From: Glutinoglossum americanum
Taxonomy: Eukaryota; Ascomycota; Geoglossomycetes; Geoglossales; Geoglossaceae
Length of the DNA stretch: 64,000 nt
Reading direction: 5' to 3'
NCBI GenBank assembly: GCA_020080175.1
Contig: JAGHQL010000141.1
Location: 1-64,000, forward strand
The notes beneath the pieces were generated by a model. That model did no database searches. It was not told the origin of the DNA and was given only the letters and a program-made list of their open reading frames with translations. The translations under genes were made by a program, and so were the position numbers. Positions 22,062 to 33,800 of the stretch are shown piece by piece; the first letter of the stretch is position 1, and the number at the start of each line of letters is the position of its first letter.

Positions 22062-23606
22062 CTACTCGGGATCAATGGCGCCGAAAATCTATAGTTGACA
22101 ACCGTCAGTTCGCATAATACTTGGGGAAGCATTAAGGGTACGATTGCTTAGGGTACTCACAGTCTCAACCATGATGCCAGTGATTTGGTAAGGGTCAGCA
22201 TTGCTGGCCGGTCTTCGGTCCTCGAAGTATCCGCAGCCCTCCTTGCCGACAGATCTCGGGATACGGACGGAAGCACCACGATCGGCGACACCCCAGGTGA
22301 ACTCATCAATGTTACCGGTCTCATGTCTGCCAGTGAGACGGAGGGTATTGTCCTCGCCATAGACGGCAATATGTTCCTTGTGTCTCTTCTCCAATTTCTT
22401 AATGGCAGCCTCGATATACTTCATGCCACCCGGCTGTCGCATCTCTTCCGAGGATACGTTGGTGTGAAGCCCAGCGCCGTTCCAGTCGCCTGGAATAGGC
22501 TTGGGGTGGAAGCTAATCTTGACGCCGAACTCCTCAGCGACACGCTCGAGGAGATAACGAGCCATCCAGAGGTGGTCGCCCACTAAAGAAGATCAGATGT
22601 TGAACCTTAAACGTGGGATTGAAGTGGGGTAAACATACATTCAATGCCCACACAAGGGCCAACCTGGAACTCCCACTGAGCCGGGAGCACCTCAGCGTTG
22701 ATACCAGAGATCTTCACGCCAGCATAGATACAGGCCTTATAGTGAGCCTCGACTACGTCACGGCAGTAGACCTTCCCAGTGCCAACACCGCAGTAGTATG
22801 GTCCCTGAGGCCCGGGGAAACCACCCTTTGGCCAGCCATAGGGCTTATCGTACTCATCGAATAGAGTATACTCTTGCTCGAGACCGAACCATGGCTGATG
22901 CTCCTTGTGGGCGTCCATCAAGCGAGCACACTCGTGGCGGTGGTTGAACTTGTTGGGAGTACCATCAGAGTCCCAGCATTCGGCAAGGACAAGGATGTTT
23001 GGAGAACCACGGAATGGGTCAGGAAAGATGGCACATGGGCGTAGGTAGACGTCAGAGTTGTCTCCAGGGGCCTGGGCGGTAGAAGACCCATCAAAGTTCC
23101 ACTCGGGCAAGTCATCCGGAGAGCAGGGGACCTTGGTTAGGGTCTGTTATCAAAATAAATTAAAGGTTAGTTAATTGCCGACATATTGCGTGGGGTTTTT
23201 AATGATGGGATGAGATTTCTGGGCACGGGAATGTATTGTTGTGGTCTGTGGTGAAGCCTTATCGTTCAAAGAGTGGGGTTGAATGAAGCGATAAGCGCCA
23301 CCAAGGCAAGTGCCTATCGGCTTATGCAGGAGACGGCTCAAGTGAATTGTATCGTACGCACCTTTGTCTTTGAACGGACACCGTTGCATCCATCAATCCA
23401 GATGTACTCGGCGAGAAGCGAACCCTTCTGGTCAAGGTCCATGTATTTGAGCAACTGTAGAGGTTGTCAGTACTTTGCAAGATACTTCGTAGAGCATCGG
23501 CGAGCCCACGTTAGCGGTATTCGAAATAACTTTCGATTCAGCCTATTTTGTAAGCTGTTAGCGAGACGCAGGTTCAGCTTCTTTTCATAGCACGGTGACG
23601 CACCAT
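22062..23606 (-). CDS. GLN1: Glutamine synthetase
   Basis: Cytosolic type II glutamine synthetase, which makes glutamine from glutamate, ammonia and ATP. Six exons on the minus strand, 23606-23604, 23542-23510, 23454-23362, 23143-22639, 22582-22161 and 22088-22062, give 360 aa, the usual length. Exon 1 is the ATG alone. Exon 2 encodes [11 protein letters not shown] and exon 3 opens [11 protein letters not shown], matching the fungal N-terminus. Catalytic signatures are present: [55 protein letters not shown] and RGASVRIPR. The last exon gives IFGAIDPE. At the exon 4/5 join I read IELGDHLW where most relatives have Met for Leu. The 218-nt intron 3 holds a GATA-type site (CGATAAG on the minus strand near 23264-23258). 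Confidence 0.95.
23604..23606 (-). other. GLN1: Start-codon-only coding exon of GLN1
   Basis: The ATG is followed directly by GTGCGT. The intron (61 nt) holds CGCTAAC and ends AAAATAG, then GCTGAATCG begins exon 2. Both neighbouring splice phases are 0. No other in-frame ATG upstream of the LLKYMDLD block gives a family-like N-terminus. Confidence 0.75.
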
Positions 23607-25602
23607 GATTGCGAATGTGTTGCGAGAGTAGAATGAACTGTGGTGGTGTATGGAATCAAGTGTGCGAAGATTTGAACTGCTGCGTTGAGTGTACAGTGAA
23701 TATGAAGAGGAGAGTCCGTTGAGCGGGTGTTGGGGGTGGTTAAGTAGCTAGCTAGCAAGACCAGATGGGGAAACTCAGAGCTATTTCGGTGTGACCGGGG
23801 TATAGCCACAAAAAAATCCGGATCACACTTTGTAGCTGGTAAAAAAGAAATAACACAGCCCACGCTATGTGGAGGTGCAACTTGGGGTATCCCGAGCTGT
23901 TGTTGTCAGCAGTAACCAGCGGATTAATTAAAAATTTCTTCCTCCTGGCGGCATGTTGAAGCTTTGCCCGCCAATGAAGGATTTCTCAACAATCGTAGAC
24001 GCCGGGCACCATGACGCACTACGTACCACTCCGTAGTCTACGTAGTACAATACCTCATGCCGGATCACCCTACCCCTTGTAGATCCGGCTCTGCCTCGCG
24101 GTTACATTGCTATAGTGATCTACGCCCTCGTTGGTAACGTCAATGTGAAATTTCGTTTGCCTTGCTTTTTTACTCACGCGGGCATCTCTCTTCCTGGCCC
24201 GGTGCCTTTGAACAATTTTCCCGCATCGTCCCCTGGAGTGATAGGCGTCTTTGTGTCGGCATCGTCAGCATATCACGCACCACGCCCTGCGCGCACCACT
24301 CTCCACGCTTATCTCACGATTAATTGCTGCCTGTGATTCGATGCATCCGTGGCCGCACTTTCGCTTTTTCTTTCCCCACGCCATCTTTGCTTTTTTTTGG
24401 CCGGCTCATAGATGGTCCGTGCGGCTATGAGAGGGTTACTTTTTCGCCTTGCCGGGAGAACTCCACGCACTACCAGCAGATACTATAGGAAAAAAACAAA
24501 TTGGAGAAAACCTCTTCGCCAGAGTTTTCTTTCGAGAAAATTTTCGCATTGAATTCCCTCAACGTATGTTAGCTAGGCTTGGCTTCCCCCGGAAAACGTA
24601 AACTGAGTCAAACTTCCGATGTCGCAGCCTGGGAGCGTTGAACAGCCAAGTGCCATCAAATCACAGGCACCAATTTTTGCCACTGACCTTGCGTTTGGGC
24701 TCTAAGCTTTGACCTCAAGAGTCGGAACCGCGACCAGCTGGGATCCGGATCGGGCGAGGATTATGCTAGCGTAGATGCCGTTGATCGAGATGCGAAGCAG
24801 CGTAACTCCACCGAAACTCACTCGATTTTTTTGGGGAAAGCGAGGCAGAGCGAAGGCCAGTGCAGTCGACATATCTGTCAATCTTCTAGGTTTTCTGTGG
24901 CGTTGTGGTTGTGCAGTTTCTTGAAGAAATTTCACTTTCCACCATTGTTTTTTGCCCGAGACCAAAGCAGCGCCGATTCCCATGTGTTAGTCAGGACCTT
25001 ATCGGGACATTGTTATTGGCTGGACAGTATCGTGATGGTGTAATGGGAACCAATAATTCGTGGGATTTGAGTAAGCCTCAATACGTAACTCTCCTCCTCC
25101 TAACCCCTTATGATCTCCCGTTTTCCTCCTTATGCTCCGGAACGATGGCCTTCTGAAGGTGGTGTACAAGCTGGTTAAGCCTATCGCAATTTGTCTATCA
25201 GTTGCCCCCTGTGAGATCAATCTCAACGTGCGGGGCTCGCCTCCAAACTATTGAAAATAGAGTATACAGTAACGCAGTAACGCACAAGCCGACCCACCAA
25301 GGGAGTTGGTTTTGTTTGCAATTATGCATTACTGGACAGCGTTGTCAAGCGAGGGGTATGGATGATTCACGACTAGGTAGTCATGTACAACATACCGTGG
25401 TGTACAACTCTTTGATATTGCTCACGTGATCTCTTTCACGCGGTCGCGTTCGTGGTTTGAGGATATCGCGTCGCGTACGCCAACTTCGTTTTGCCATTCT
25501 AAACGAGAGCAACCACAGCACAAATCATCGCACATATTCTAGTTGATGATGCTGATTTGAATTGCCTTTTTCTAAAAATCCGCTGTTCACAGAGCAGTCT
25601 TC
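23607..25602. other. Divergent promoter region GLN1/MRC1
   Basis: About 2 kb without a convincing gene. It contains an 8-bp inverted repeat (24018-24025 and 24039-24046, arms ACTACGTA), GATA-type sites near 24307 and 24998, and a TCGCGT cluster next to MRC1, which is listed separately. Confidence 0.5.
25423..25476 (+). promoter_or_regulatory. TCGCGT cluster and CACGTG box upstream of MRC1
   Basis: CACGTG lies at 25423-25428. TCGCGT occurs at 25444-25449 and, overlapping by one base, at 25466-25471 and 25471-25476. The last copy is 126 nt before the MRC1 start. TCGCGT is one mismatch from the MluI cell-cycle box ACGCGT bound by MBF in yeasts, which drives replication genes at G1/S. Binding here is inference. 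Confidence 0.4.
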
Positions 25603-28600
25603 ATGTCGGCCCCAGCAACCCCCCAGCTCTCGGGACGCGTTTCCCTGGCTTCAACACCGTCTACGCGCAATCATGCATCACCTATCCAGCTCACTCCGCG
25701 GTCAAAGGTTAGGGCTATGCTAGCAGCCTTTAGTGATGACTCTGAGGATGGCGATGAGCCGGGACTTCGAGAGGCAGTAGAAGGTGTGGGGACGGTTCCT
25801 AAAGCACAGCACTCAACGCCTCGCAAAGCAATACCTGGACCTTCGGCCCTTGAATCTAGTGACAGCGAAGACACTGACCTTGTTACAAAGCCGCGTGGAA
25901 AGCTCGCGGGCCGTATGCTTGCGAAGAAAGCGGAACCATTGGATGACAATGAAGGCGGAGACTCCCAGCTGGCGGGGAAAGGGCTCATGGGAGGGCCGAA
26001 ACCGAGCACTAGCGTATCGAGAGGTATATCTCCTGGATCACCGGCTGGTAATTCCTACGGCAGTGATGATGCCGCCGAACCCGCGAGGCCACCTCGTCGG
26101 AAGCTAGTGAAGCCGCGTGGGTTTCACGAAACCCAGACGTCGACTCCACCCAATGCCCAAAAGCTATGGCCGGGACTGTTTGTTTCACCCGAACCGGTTT
26201 TGAACCACCTATCTCCAACCGCAACCACTAGCAAATCAAATCATGTTGATTCTAATTCTGAATCTGACCTTCCGGAAAACCTAGCAACAAATGCTCGTTT
26301 TATGGCCTTAGTCAAACGCAAACGTCAAGAGCGTCTAGCTAAGGAAGCTGAAGCTGCTCGAAAGAAAAAAATGGCGCAATCGCGGAGGAGAGACCTGCAT
26401 GAACAGGATGAAGATGGGGAAAGTAGTAATAGTGCTACTGAGGAGCGGTTGACCCAGCAAGCGCGTCCAACAAGAAAGGCGAGCAAGAAAGCTTTAGAAG
26501 AGATGCATCGTGAAACGCAGCGGATAGCGAGGAATATGCAATTGGCTCATAAGGCTCGAACGAGGAAGAAAATCACGAAACAGAGCCTATTTGAGAAATT
26601 CAATTACAAACCTGAAGAGCGGAATACCGAAAGCAATGGGGCCAGTGGGGGTAATTCGCATGCTGTCATCTGCTCGAGTTCGGCTGCGGGGTCAGATGTA
26701 GAGCGTGTGCATTCGACGCCACCAACGTCGCCGGTATCTTATGACGATCCCCCCCCAACATCGGATCAGAAAGCTGTCGAGACCTGTGGGAATCCCCCCA
26801 CAGATAAATTAGCCACAACAACCGAATCTGCCCATGCGGAGGGTCCTTTGACTGCAGAAGGCCAAGCCTGCCGTAATTCTACCTACACTACACCCCAGCG
26901 CAAGCACCCACAGCCTACTCCTACTACTAGCGGCATGGAGGTATCTGACTGCGAACTCGAGGATGCCCCTAAACTTGACAAAGGGAAGGGCAGGGCGGTT
27001 GAGCCTCCCGAGGATCCGTCTGTCAAACCAAGGATGAGTAAAAAGACAATCTTCACTCAGCCGTTGGTCAAGGTTCATCCCCCAAAGCGGGTTCAAACGG
27101 GTGGATTTGACTCGGATAGTGATTTGGAGATCGTTCGTGAGAATAAGCCGAGGAAATATACCGTCTTTGACAAACGCCCAAAGCGAGAAGAGCGCCAATT
27201 GAATCCGCTCCATACGCTCCGGTTGCTCGCGCGACTTGGATCTCCAGGCAAAAGGAACACTAAAACTCAGTCTATCACGCCTGCAGAACTGCATTGTGAT
27301 TTGCGCCGACGTGCGCGTCAGCAAGCAGCTCAAGATCGGGAAGAACGGCTACAGCAGTTGCGCGATAAGGGAGTTATTGTGCCCACCGCTGAAGAAAGGG
27401 CAAGGGATGCTGAGGAGATTGAAGACTTGGTTGAAAAGGCAAGGAAGGAGGCAGAAGTCATCATGAAGAGAGAGAAGGCAGCAGCAAAGAAGGAGAGGAA
27501 AGAGAAGGGAGAGGTTGATCCATTAGGAGAGAGTAGCACCGGCGAGGATGACGATTGGGCAGATGATGAGGAGCAAGGAGCGTTTGAATTCTCTGGGTCA
27601 GACGACGAAGATGAAAGTGAGGAAGGAGACGTGGAAGAGGATGACCGGCTCAGTGGGCAAGATGAAGATGGAAAAGAGAGGAATCCTTCTGCAGCTGTGT
27701 TTCTCGACGATGAAGCCATCCAGGAAAACGAAAATGAGGACGGTGACGAGAATGAGAACGATGACGAAGGGATGGGAGGCATACCCACCCTAAAGAGACG
27801 GAAGGGCGTGCCCACCCGCATCATATCCGAAGGTGAGGACGAAGACGATTCAAGTTCACCGGCGGTCCTGCCCGCCGGGGCAAAGCCTAATAGGCAAATC
27901 ACTCCCGGCTTGCCGGTTTCTAGTGCAGCGCCTCTTGGGTTGACTCAGATGTTTGCAGCCACTATGGCAGACTCGCAGATGGAAGGAGCTGAGGGTAGCC
28001 AGCAAGAACAGGATTCTCTTACCTTTCTACGTAATCTTCCAGCTCCAAGCCTACCTGATTTTGACCCTATAGGCCTTGAAGACAACTCGCAGGAAGTCGT
28101 CAAAGATAGTCAAGCTGATAAATACGAGACCCAAACCCAGAACCAGCATTCTCTGGGTCCGGGGATTGATCTTCATTACTCGCAATCGCAGATTCAATAC
28201 GACACTTTGATCGATTCGATGCCAGTATCGGCGACCCAAGTTTCTGAATTTCCAGATCCAAGTCAGGATTCCGGTTTTCAGAAGTCTTCGCCAATGAGGA
28301 AGCGCTTTGCCCCTACGCAATCGAGTTTATCTGACGCTCCCCGGGGACTAGAGGAAACAGTGGCATCGGAGACTGTCAGGTCACCCGTTATGCGGCAAAG
28401 GGGTCGGCTAAGGAGAAGGGCGGAGGTGCAAGTGTTCTCTGATGAAGAAGAGTACACAAGGGAGGAAAATGAAAATGAGGGATTCGAGGTTGAGGTTAAT
28501 GCCTTCGACATTATGCGCAAGGCCTCAAAAAAGAAACCGGTTATACCAGACAGCTTCGACAAAGCGAATAGTAAGGCAAAGGCGATGGTTGATGAACAAG

Positions 28601-29870
28601 CCCAAGAGTCCGAAGATGAATACGCTGGGCTTGGTGGAGCTAGTGGCGATGATGAAAACGAGAACGAGGAGGATGCGGCTCAGATGATGGATATGATTGA
28701 CGATGATGGGAAGACTGTTGTGAACGAGAGAGAGATTGCCGCTTTCTATGCGTAAGTAGTTATCGGCATAGTCACCGTTGATTTTTAAGATGCTGACGGC
28801 AACCACAGCGATAAGGAGCGAGCTAGTGATGAAAAACAGGTTGAGAAGCTATTCAAGGACATCACCAGTGGAACCCTTCGCCGAAAAAGAGGTGCCGATT
28901 ATGGCCTATCTGATTCGGATGATGATTTGGAAGCGCGACGACGTAGGAAACAACGAGAATTTGCGAAAATGCGCAAGGCGCTGCTTGAAGACGAAAACAT
29001 TGGCAAGATTGGTGAGTGTCCTACTACCTACATTCAGAGCATCCGAAGGAAATGCTCACACAATATGCAGCTACGAACCCCAAGAAACTCGCGTTTCTTC
29101 GAGCTATCGAAGACCACGACCAGGAGGAGCAGTTCGACTTCCTAGATAAAGTAGTCGACCCTTCCCAAGATCTCTCCGAGTCTCAGGGCCCAGCCGATGG
29201 ACACCAGGTCGACGCGCCTATCTCAGCACACACAAACACAAAGCGAAAACGCAATCCAGAGTCCACATCTGAAGTTAACGATGAGAATTGCCCTCCTGGC
29301 CACCGCCGAAAACCTAAACGCCCATCCACCCTCGCTGAGATCCGCGAGTCACTCTCATCCCTGATCGCAGAACCACAAACCGCTTTCGACACCACAAACA
29401 CCCAAGACCTCTCCTCCGGCAGCGACGATGATGATACCCACCACAACACCAAACGCCACAGATCAGCCATCCCTGTCATCGACCGCGTAGCTCTCAAACG
29501 CGCAGAATCATCATCATCCTCCTCCCTCAGCGAATCTTCCAATCTCGCTTTCCACAACCCCACCACCGCCCTCTCTAGCCTCCGTGTCCCCGCGCTCCTC
29601 AGACGAGCGGCGACATCGCACCTCAGCCTTGCGACAACGGCAGCTGTAGGGACGGAGCGGATGGCTGGGTCGGCGGAGAAAAGTGGGGATAGTGTTGGTG
29701 TGAGGCGGGGGGGGAAGGCTAGCTCGTCGATTAATTTTTGTCGGAGGGAGATGGAGAGGAGGGGTGGTGTTTTGGAGGGAGAGAGGAAACGGAAGAGGGC
29801 TTTGAGGGAGCGGGTGGAGGGGAGGAGGAGGGGGATTGTTGGGTTGGTTGGGAAAGGGAGGTTTGATTGA
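25603..29870 (+). CDS. MRC1: Replication checkpoint mediator Mrc1/Claspin
   Basis: Mrc1 travels with the replication fork and carries the Mec1/ATR signal to Rad53 when replication stalls. Three exons, 25603-28751, 28809-29011 and 29071-29870, give 1383 aa. The introns are 57 and 59 nt. The protein is acidic and mostly disordered. A basic coiled segment lies near residues 225 to 345 (KRKRQERLAKEAEAARKKK). An acidic MRC1-like block near 650 to 690 carries FEFSGSDDEDESEEGDVEED. Between about 775 and 915 SQ and TQ dipeptides cluster, as expected for Mec1/ATR targets (for example DSQADKYETQTQ and HYSQSQIQYD). The helical block around exon 2 (KLFKDITSGTLRRKRGADYG) is typical of the family. Identification rests on this layout rather than on a catalytic motif. 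Confidence 0.85.
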
Positions 29871-30831
29871 GCTGAGCCTTACTCTTCCTTGGTCGGGCCC
29901 GCATGTATGTATGTAGCTCTGTACCGGGGGGGGGGGGGGTTTCTTCCGTTTTGTTTTGTGTATGTACATCCAAAAGGATTATTAAATTATCGGGATAATT
30001 CCTTGGTGAAATCTTATTGGTTCGTTAATCAAAAACCTTTTTTTTTCCCCCCCCACTTTCTCACATCATCGTGTGACCCCCCAAAGGAACATGGCGATAA
30101 AGTTTATTCATCCTTCTGGGCTAACGGGAAAATAAAATAAAATAAAATAAAAATCTCCTTATTATTTATTCCATTTAAAAAAAAAAAAAAAATCAAGAAA
30201 ACCGTATCATTCTTTCAAAGTTAACTTCTCTCTCTGCGAAGTTAGCGCCTTGTCTGCACAAATTCTTTTTTCCTATTTTTCAATTGGCTTGAAGAAAGAA
30301 GAAAGAAAAAGATTTAATATTGATAAAAGTTACCAAAGGAACCAGGAGTTACAATAAAAAAAAAAAAAAAGGGCTAGAGTTAAAGGGGGAGGATTTCATT
30401 TCATTAATTTCGTCTCAAAAACGGAGGCATGGGGAGTGCTCTCTCCTTCACTCCTTGCTTGCTTAACGCTCACTCGCTCATGATGGGGTTGGATTGGGAT
30501 TGGTGGTATGGCGACAGATGGGTGAATGGATGATGCAGATGAGGATCCCTGATGAGAAGACTAACGTGAGAGAATTGGGGCCCGATGAATAAGAAAAAAA
30601 GAAGGCACTGTGGCGTTGAGGGCTCGGTCTCCCTGCCCAATTTCCTCATAAGAATGAGGAGTACCAACTTAAAAAAAGACAAACAGCTTCCCGTCGATGA
30701 GAATAAAAGGGATGGAAAAATTGGAAAACTTTTTGTTCTTTGATCTTGAAAATATCCATTGCTATTTCCCCCAACTGCGAAAACCCTCCTGCGCTGCAGG
30801 CGACCTATATGAAGCAAGGGCCCGAGGTTGA
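29871..30831. other. Convergent intergenic region MRC1 / large disordered gene
   Basis: No gene seen. It holds a run of 14 G (29926-29939), T, C and A runs, an AATAA-type repeat near 30131-30150 and CT-rich sequence. Confidence 0.55.
29926..29939. repeat. G14 homopolymer after MRC1
   Basis: Fourteen G on the MRC1 sense strand, 56 nt beyond the stop codon, followed by TTTC. Confidence 0.85.
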
Positions 30832-33800
30832 TTAGAATGTAACGTCCTCTTCTTCCATCTCATCGACATTATTATTGTTATTATTGCCAAAAGTATCTGA
30901 AGACGCGAAGCGTTAGCGAATCAAATTGCCGAGGCTCCCTTTGGGCTAACCACACGAACCTCGGTGCCTCCCGGATCTTCTTACAGTCCCGGAGTACTGC
31001 ACACCACCGCTGTTTGTGGAAGATAGTGGCCTTGGGCCAGTGGGCTTGCGCTGCGGAACACCGCTCGAAGGCGAGCGAGCCGAGTGTGGGGAGCCGTTTC
31101 CCTGGTTCTTGGAAAGGTTAGTACTTGTTCACACATTTACGGATAGGAAATAGTTAAGAGGGGAGTTATACCTGAGCGTAGCCCGACCGCGCATCCGCAG
31201 CCTCGGTACTCCATTGGTTGGATTCTGGAGCAAGGTGCCCAGAGCTGAGGGGCGATGCATACTGCGGTTTGTTGTCCCTCGACTTAGTTTTGGCGGGTCG
31301 ATGTGGGATCAATGGCTCGTCTGGAATCTTGGGTGGACGAGGTGGGCCGTTCGACTCAGTAACGGAACCATGGGAATGTCCACCATCGGAGATCGGGGAC
31401 AAGTTGCCGGCACCGCCGCTATGCCGGTTGGAGCGGTTAGCATATCGGTCTAGATCAGAGGCGGAGCCAAAATGATCCGAGGTTGAGGCTGGAGACCTGG
31501 GGGTGTCGAAATTTTGTGCTTGCGACTCAAGTTGGTGTTGGTACCGCTGCGTCGGCCCAGGGCGCGGTTGAGGATGTTGGAGGTTTAAGGAGTTACGGTG
31601 GGCCTGATATTTCGGATCCTCTTGCTCGGGTGGTGTGGGGATAAGGGGCGAAGGTGGTCTCTGGTCCTGTCCGGGCGGGTCGTTTTCTAGAGATTGTGCC
31701 GAGCGTAGCCTATCTGCACCCTGAGGGTCGTGAGCATAGTCAGCCCAGACGTCAATGTCGGATCCAGACCGGGAGGCCGCTTCCGAATATTCCTTGTCCT
31801 TCCGGCCGCTGCTTCTGAAGCCTCTGGTGATCGATGTCGTGGTAGACTCAGACCACCTGGAGATCTTTGGGAAAAAGGACGAACCGCCGGATTTATGCTT
31901 TTTATGTCGCTCTGTCTTTGGCGTGTTCTCACTGCTGTGAGCGGCTGCCGGGACGTGTGCTTGTGGTGGGGTGTCCAGTGGAACCGAGCCACCTCGAACC
32001 TGCTGGCCGGGTGTGGCAAGTTCATTGTGGCCATATTGATTATTAGGTGTAACCTGATCGCTGGTCAAAAGCTCCTCGTCCCCTTCTGGAACGGTGCTGA
32101 TACGATGGTCAGAAACCCGACGTCCGTCAAATCCTCTCATTCCGCTGTGTTGCCTTGAGGGGGGATTAGAAAAGTAACCCGAGGGATCGGTGGAAGATGT
32201 GCCAGCCTGGCCCTCAGGTTCATATCCCTGCTGAGTGTTTTGCAAATTGTCGTACGAGTGTATACTCATGGGTTGTGATCGTGTGCCTGTTGTGTGTAAT
32301 TCTTGGGTAGCTTTCAGGCCTTCCACTTCGCCAAGAAGCTGTACAAGCCTAGAAATTCATCAGCATCTGCGACGGCCGTGTACTGATGTTTATACTTACA
32401 TATCCTCAATCTTTGCAAGGTCATTAGAACTCTTCATGCCCAACCCTTTCAGTGCTCGTCTAAATACGTTTCTCCTCTTTGTTGGCATATCCTCATGATC
32501 TTCATCTGTCGAGGTTCGCCGAGGAAAGCGCGGAGTACCAAGAGGCTGAGGTCGAGGCCCCTGAATCAACTTCTGGACGGAGCGTTCATTGACTTTCTCG
32601 GTACCATCGAGGATATTCCTCTCCTGGTCAGCCAACAGCCTCTTCATGTCTTCGAAGGAATTGCGCATCTCCGCAGCACTTCGGACGAGTGTAACTAGAA
32701 TTTCAGTATCACGAGCGTTGCGTTGTGCATCGCGGACAGTAAGCTAGTTAACGTCAGCGCTGACTCGGCTTCGGCCGGGGGGTCTACAGCTTACATGGTC
32801 CATGAGTGCGACAATGTCTTTCGACTGTATTCGATCTATCCCTCGTCCAGTAGAGCTATCGTACAGCGGCGACGGCATCCCGTGAGAGTTTCCGCTCGCA
32901 TTCCTATGGTGGCTCTTGCTGATGTAGAAAGGATCGTCGCCTGCCATTATATCATCAATACCGGCTAGCCCGTCATTGTCCAGGAACTGCAAACCTGTTC
33001 GTCTGGGCTCCGGGGTCAAGGCAGCAGGAGACCCCATAGAGCGTGCGTTCGCTGCAGAGATGTAGCCCTCATCTTTAGGTACGGGGGTTGGAGGGATGGT
33101 ATTTTCGCTCTGGTAGGTATTGGCGATTGGCCCGAGTCCAAAATCAGGATCTACATCTCGGTCATAGCCGCGTTCGTAGTCGTAGTCGCCGTGGTCACCC
33201 TTATCGTGGTGGGGTACTGTGGCCCCAGGGGCAATTCCAATTTCTGCGGCTTTCAACCCAGGATGGTCGTCGCCAGCTTGGCTGGCTAGAAGATTACCAT
33301 TTGACTGAGGGGGAGTGGGCTCATAAGGCCAATGGTCACGACCGTTTTGGGCAACGCCGCCGATTGGACCTTGAATGATCGACGGATTCGTGCTGAATTC
33401 AGATTCGTTATCGAAATGTCCGATTTCTGGCATGGGATCGTCCGCGACAGGCACACCGCTTGCAACCATCTGCACTTCCTCCTCTTCATGCACGCTCTGA
33501 CGTGGAGAGTCCACCGCTGGCTTGTAAGACCCGGAGCCTTTCTGGCCTAGAGAATGGGCTTCTTTGTTGCCCTCGTAGATATCATCCGCAGGAATGCCTT
33601 TCTCGGACTCTGGGCCTCTGCCCATGTGATATGCATTCTCTGAACCTGCATAGGAACCATTCCCGGGAATAGAGCGAGTCGAACGAACATCCACATTAGA
33701 GGGTTCGTGGAGGGAAGCGACATACGATCGCACAGCTTCTGGGGTCGATCTATACTCCGGATTGGCACCAATGCCAACCACAGGTTGCCCGGCTACGTTT

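Noticed and set aside
24018-24046. ACTACGTA inverted repeat as a transposon end
   Set aside because: Arms are only 8 bp, there is no partner copy, no target-site duplication and no coding sequence between ends.
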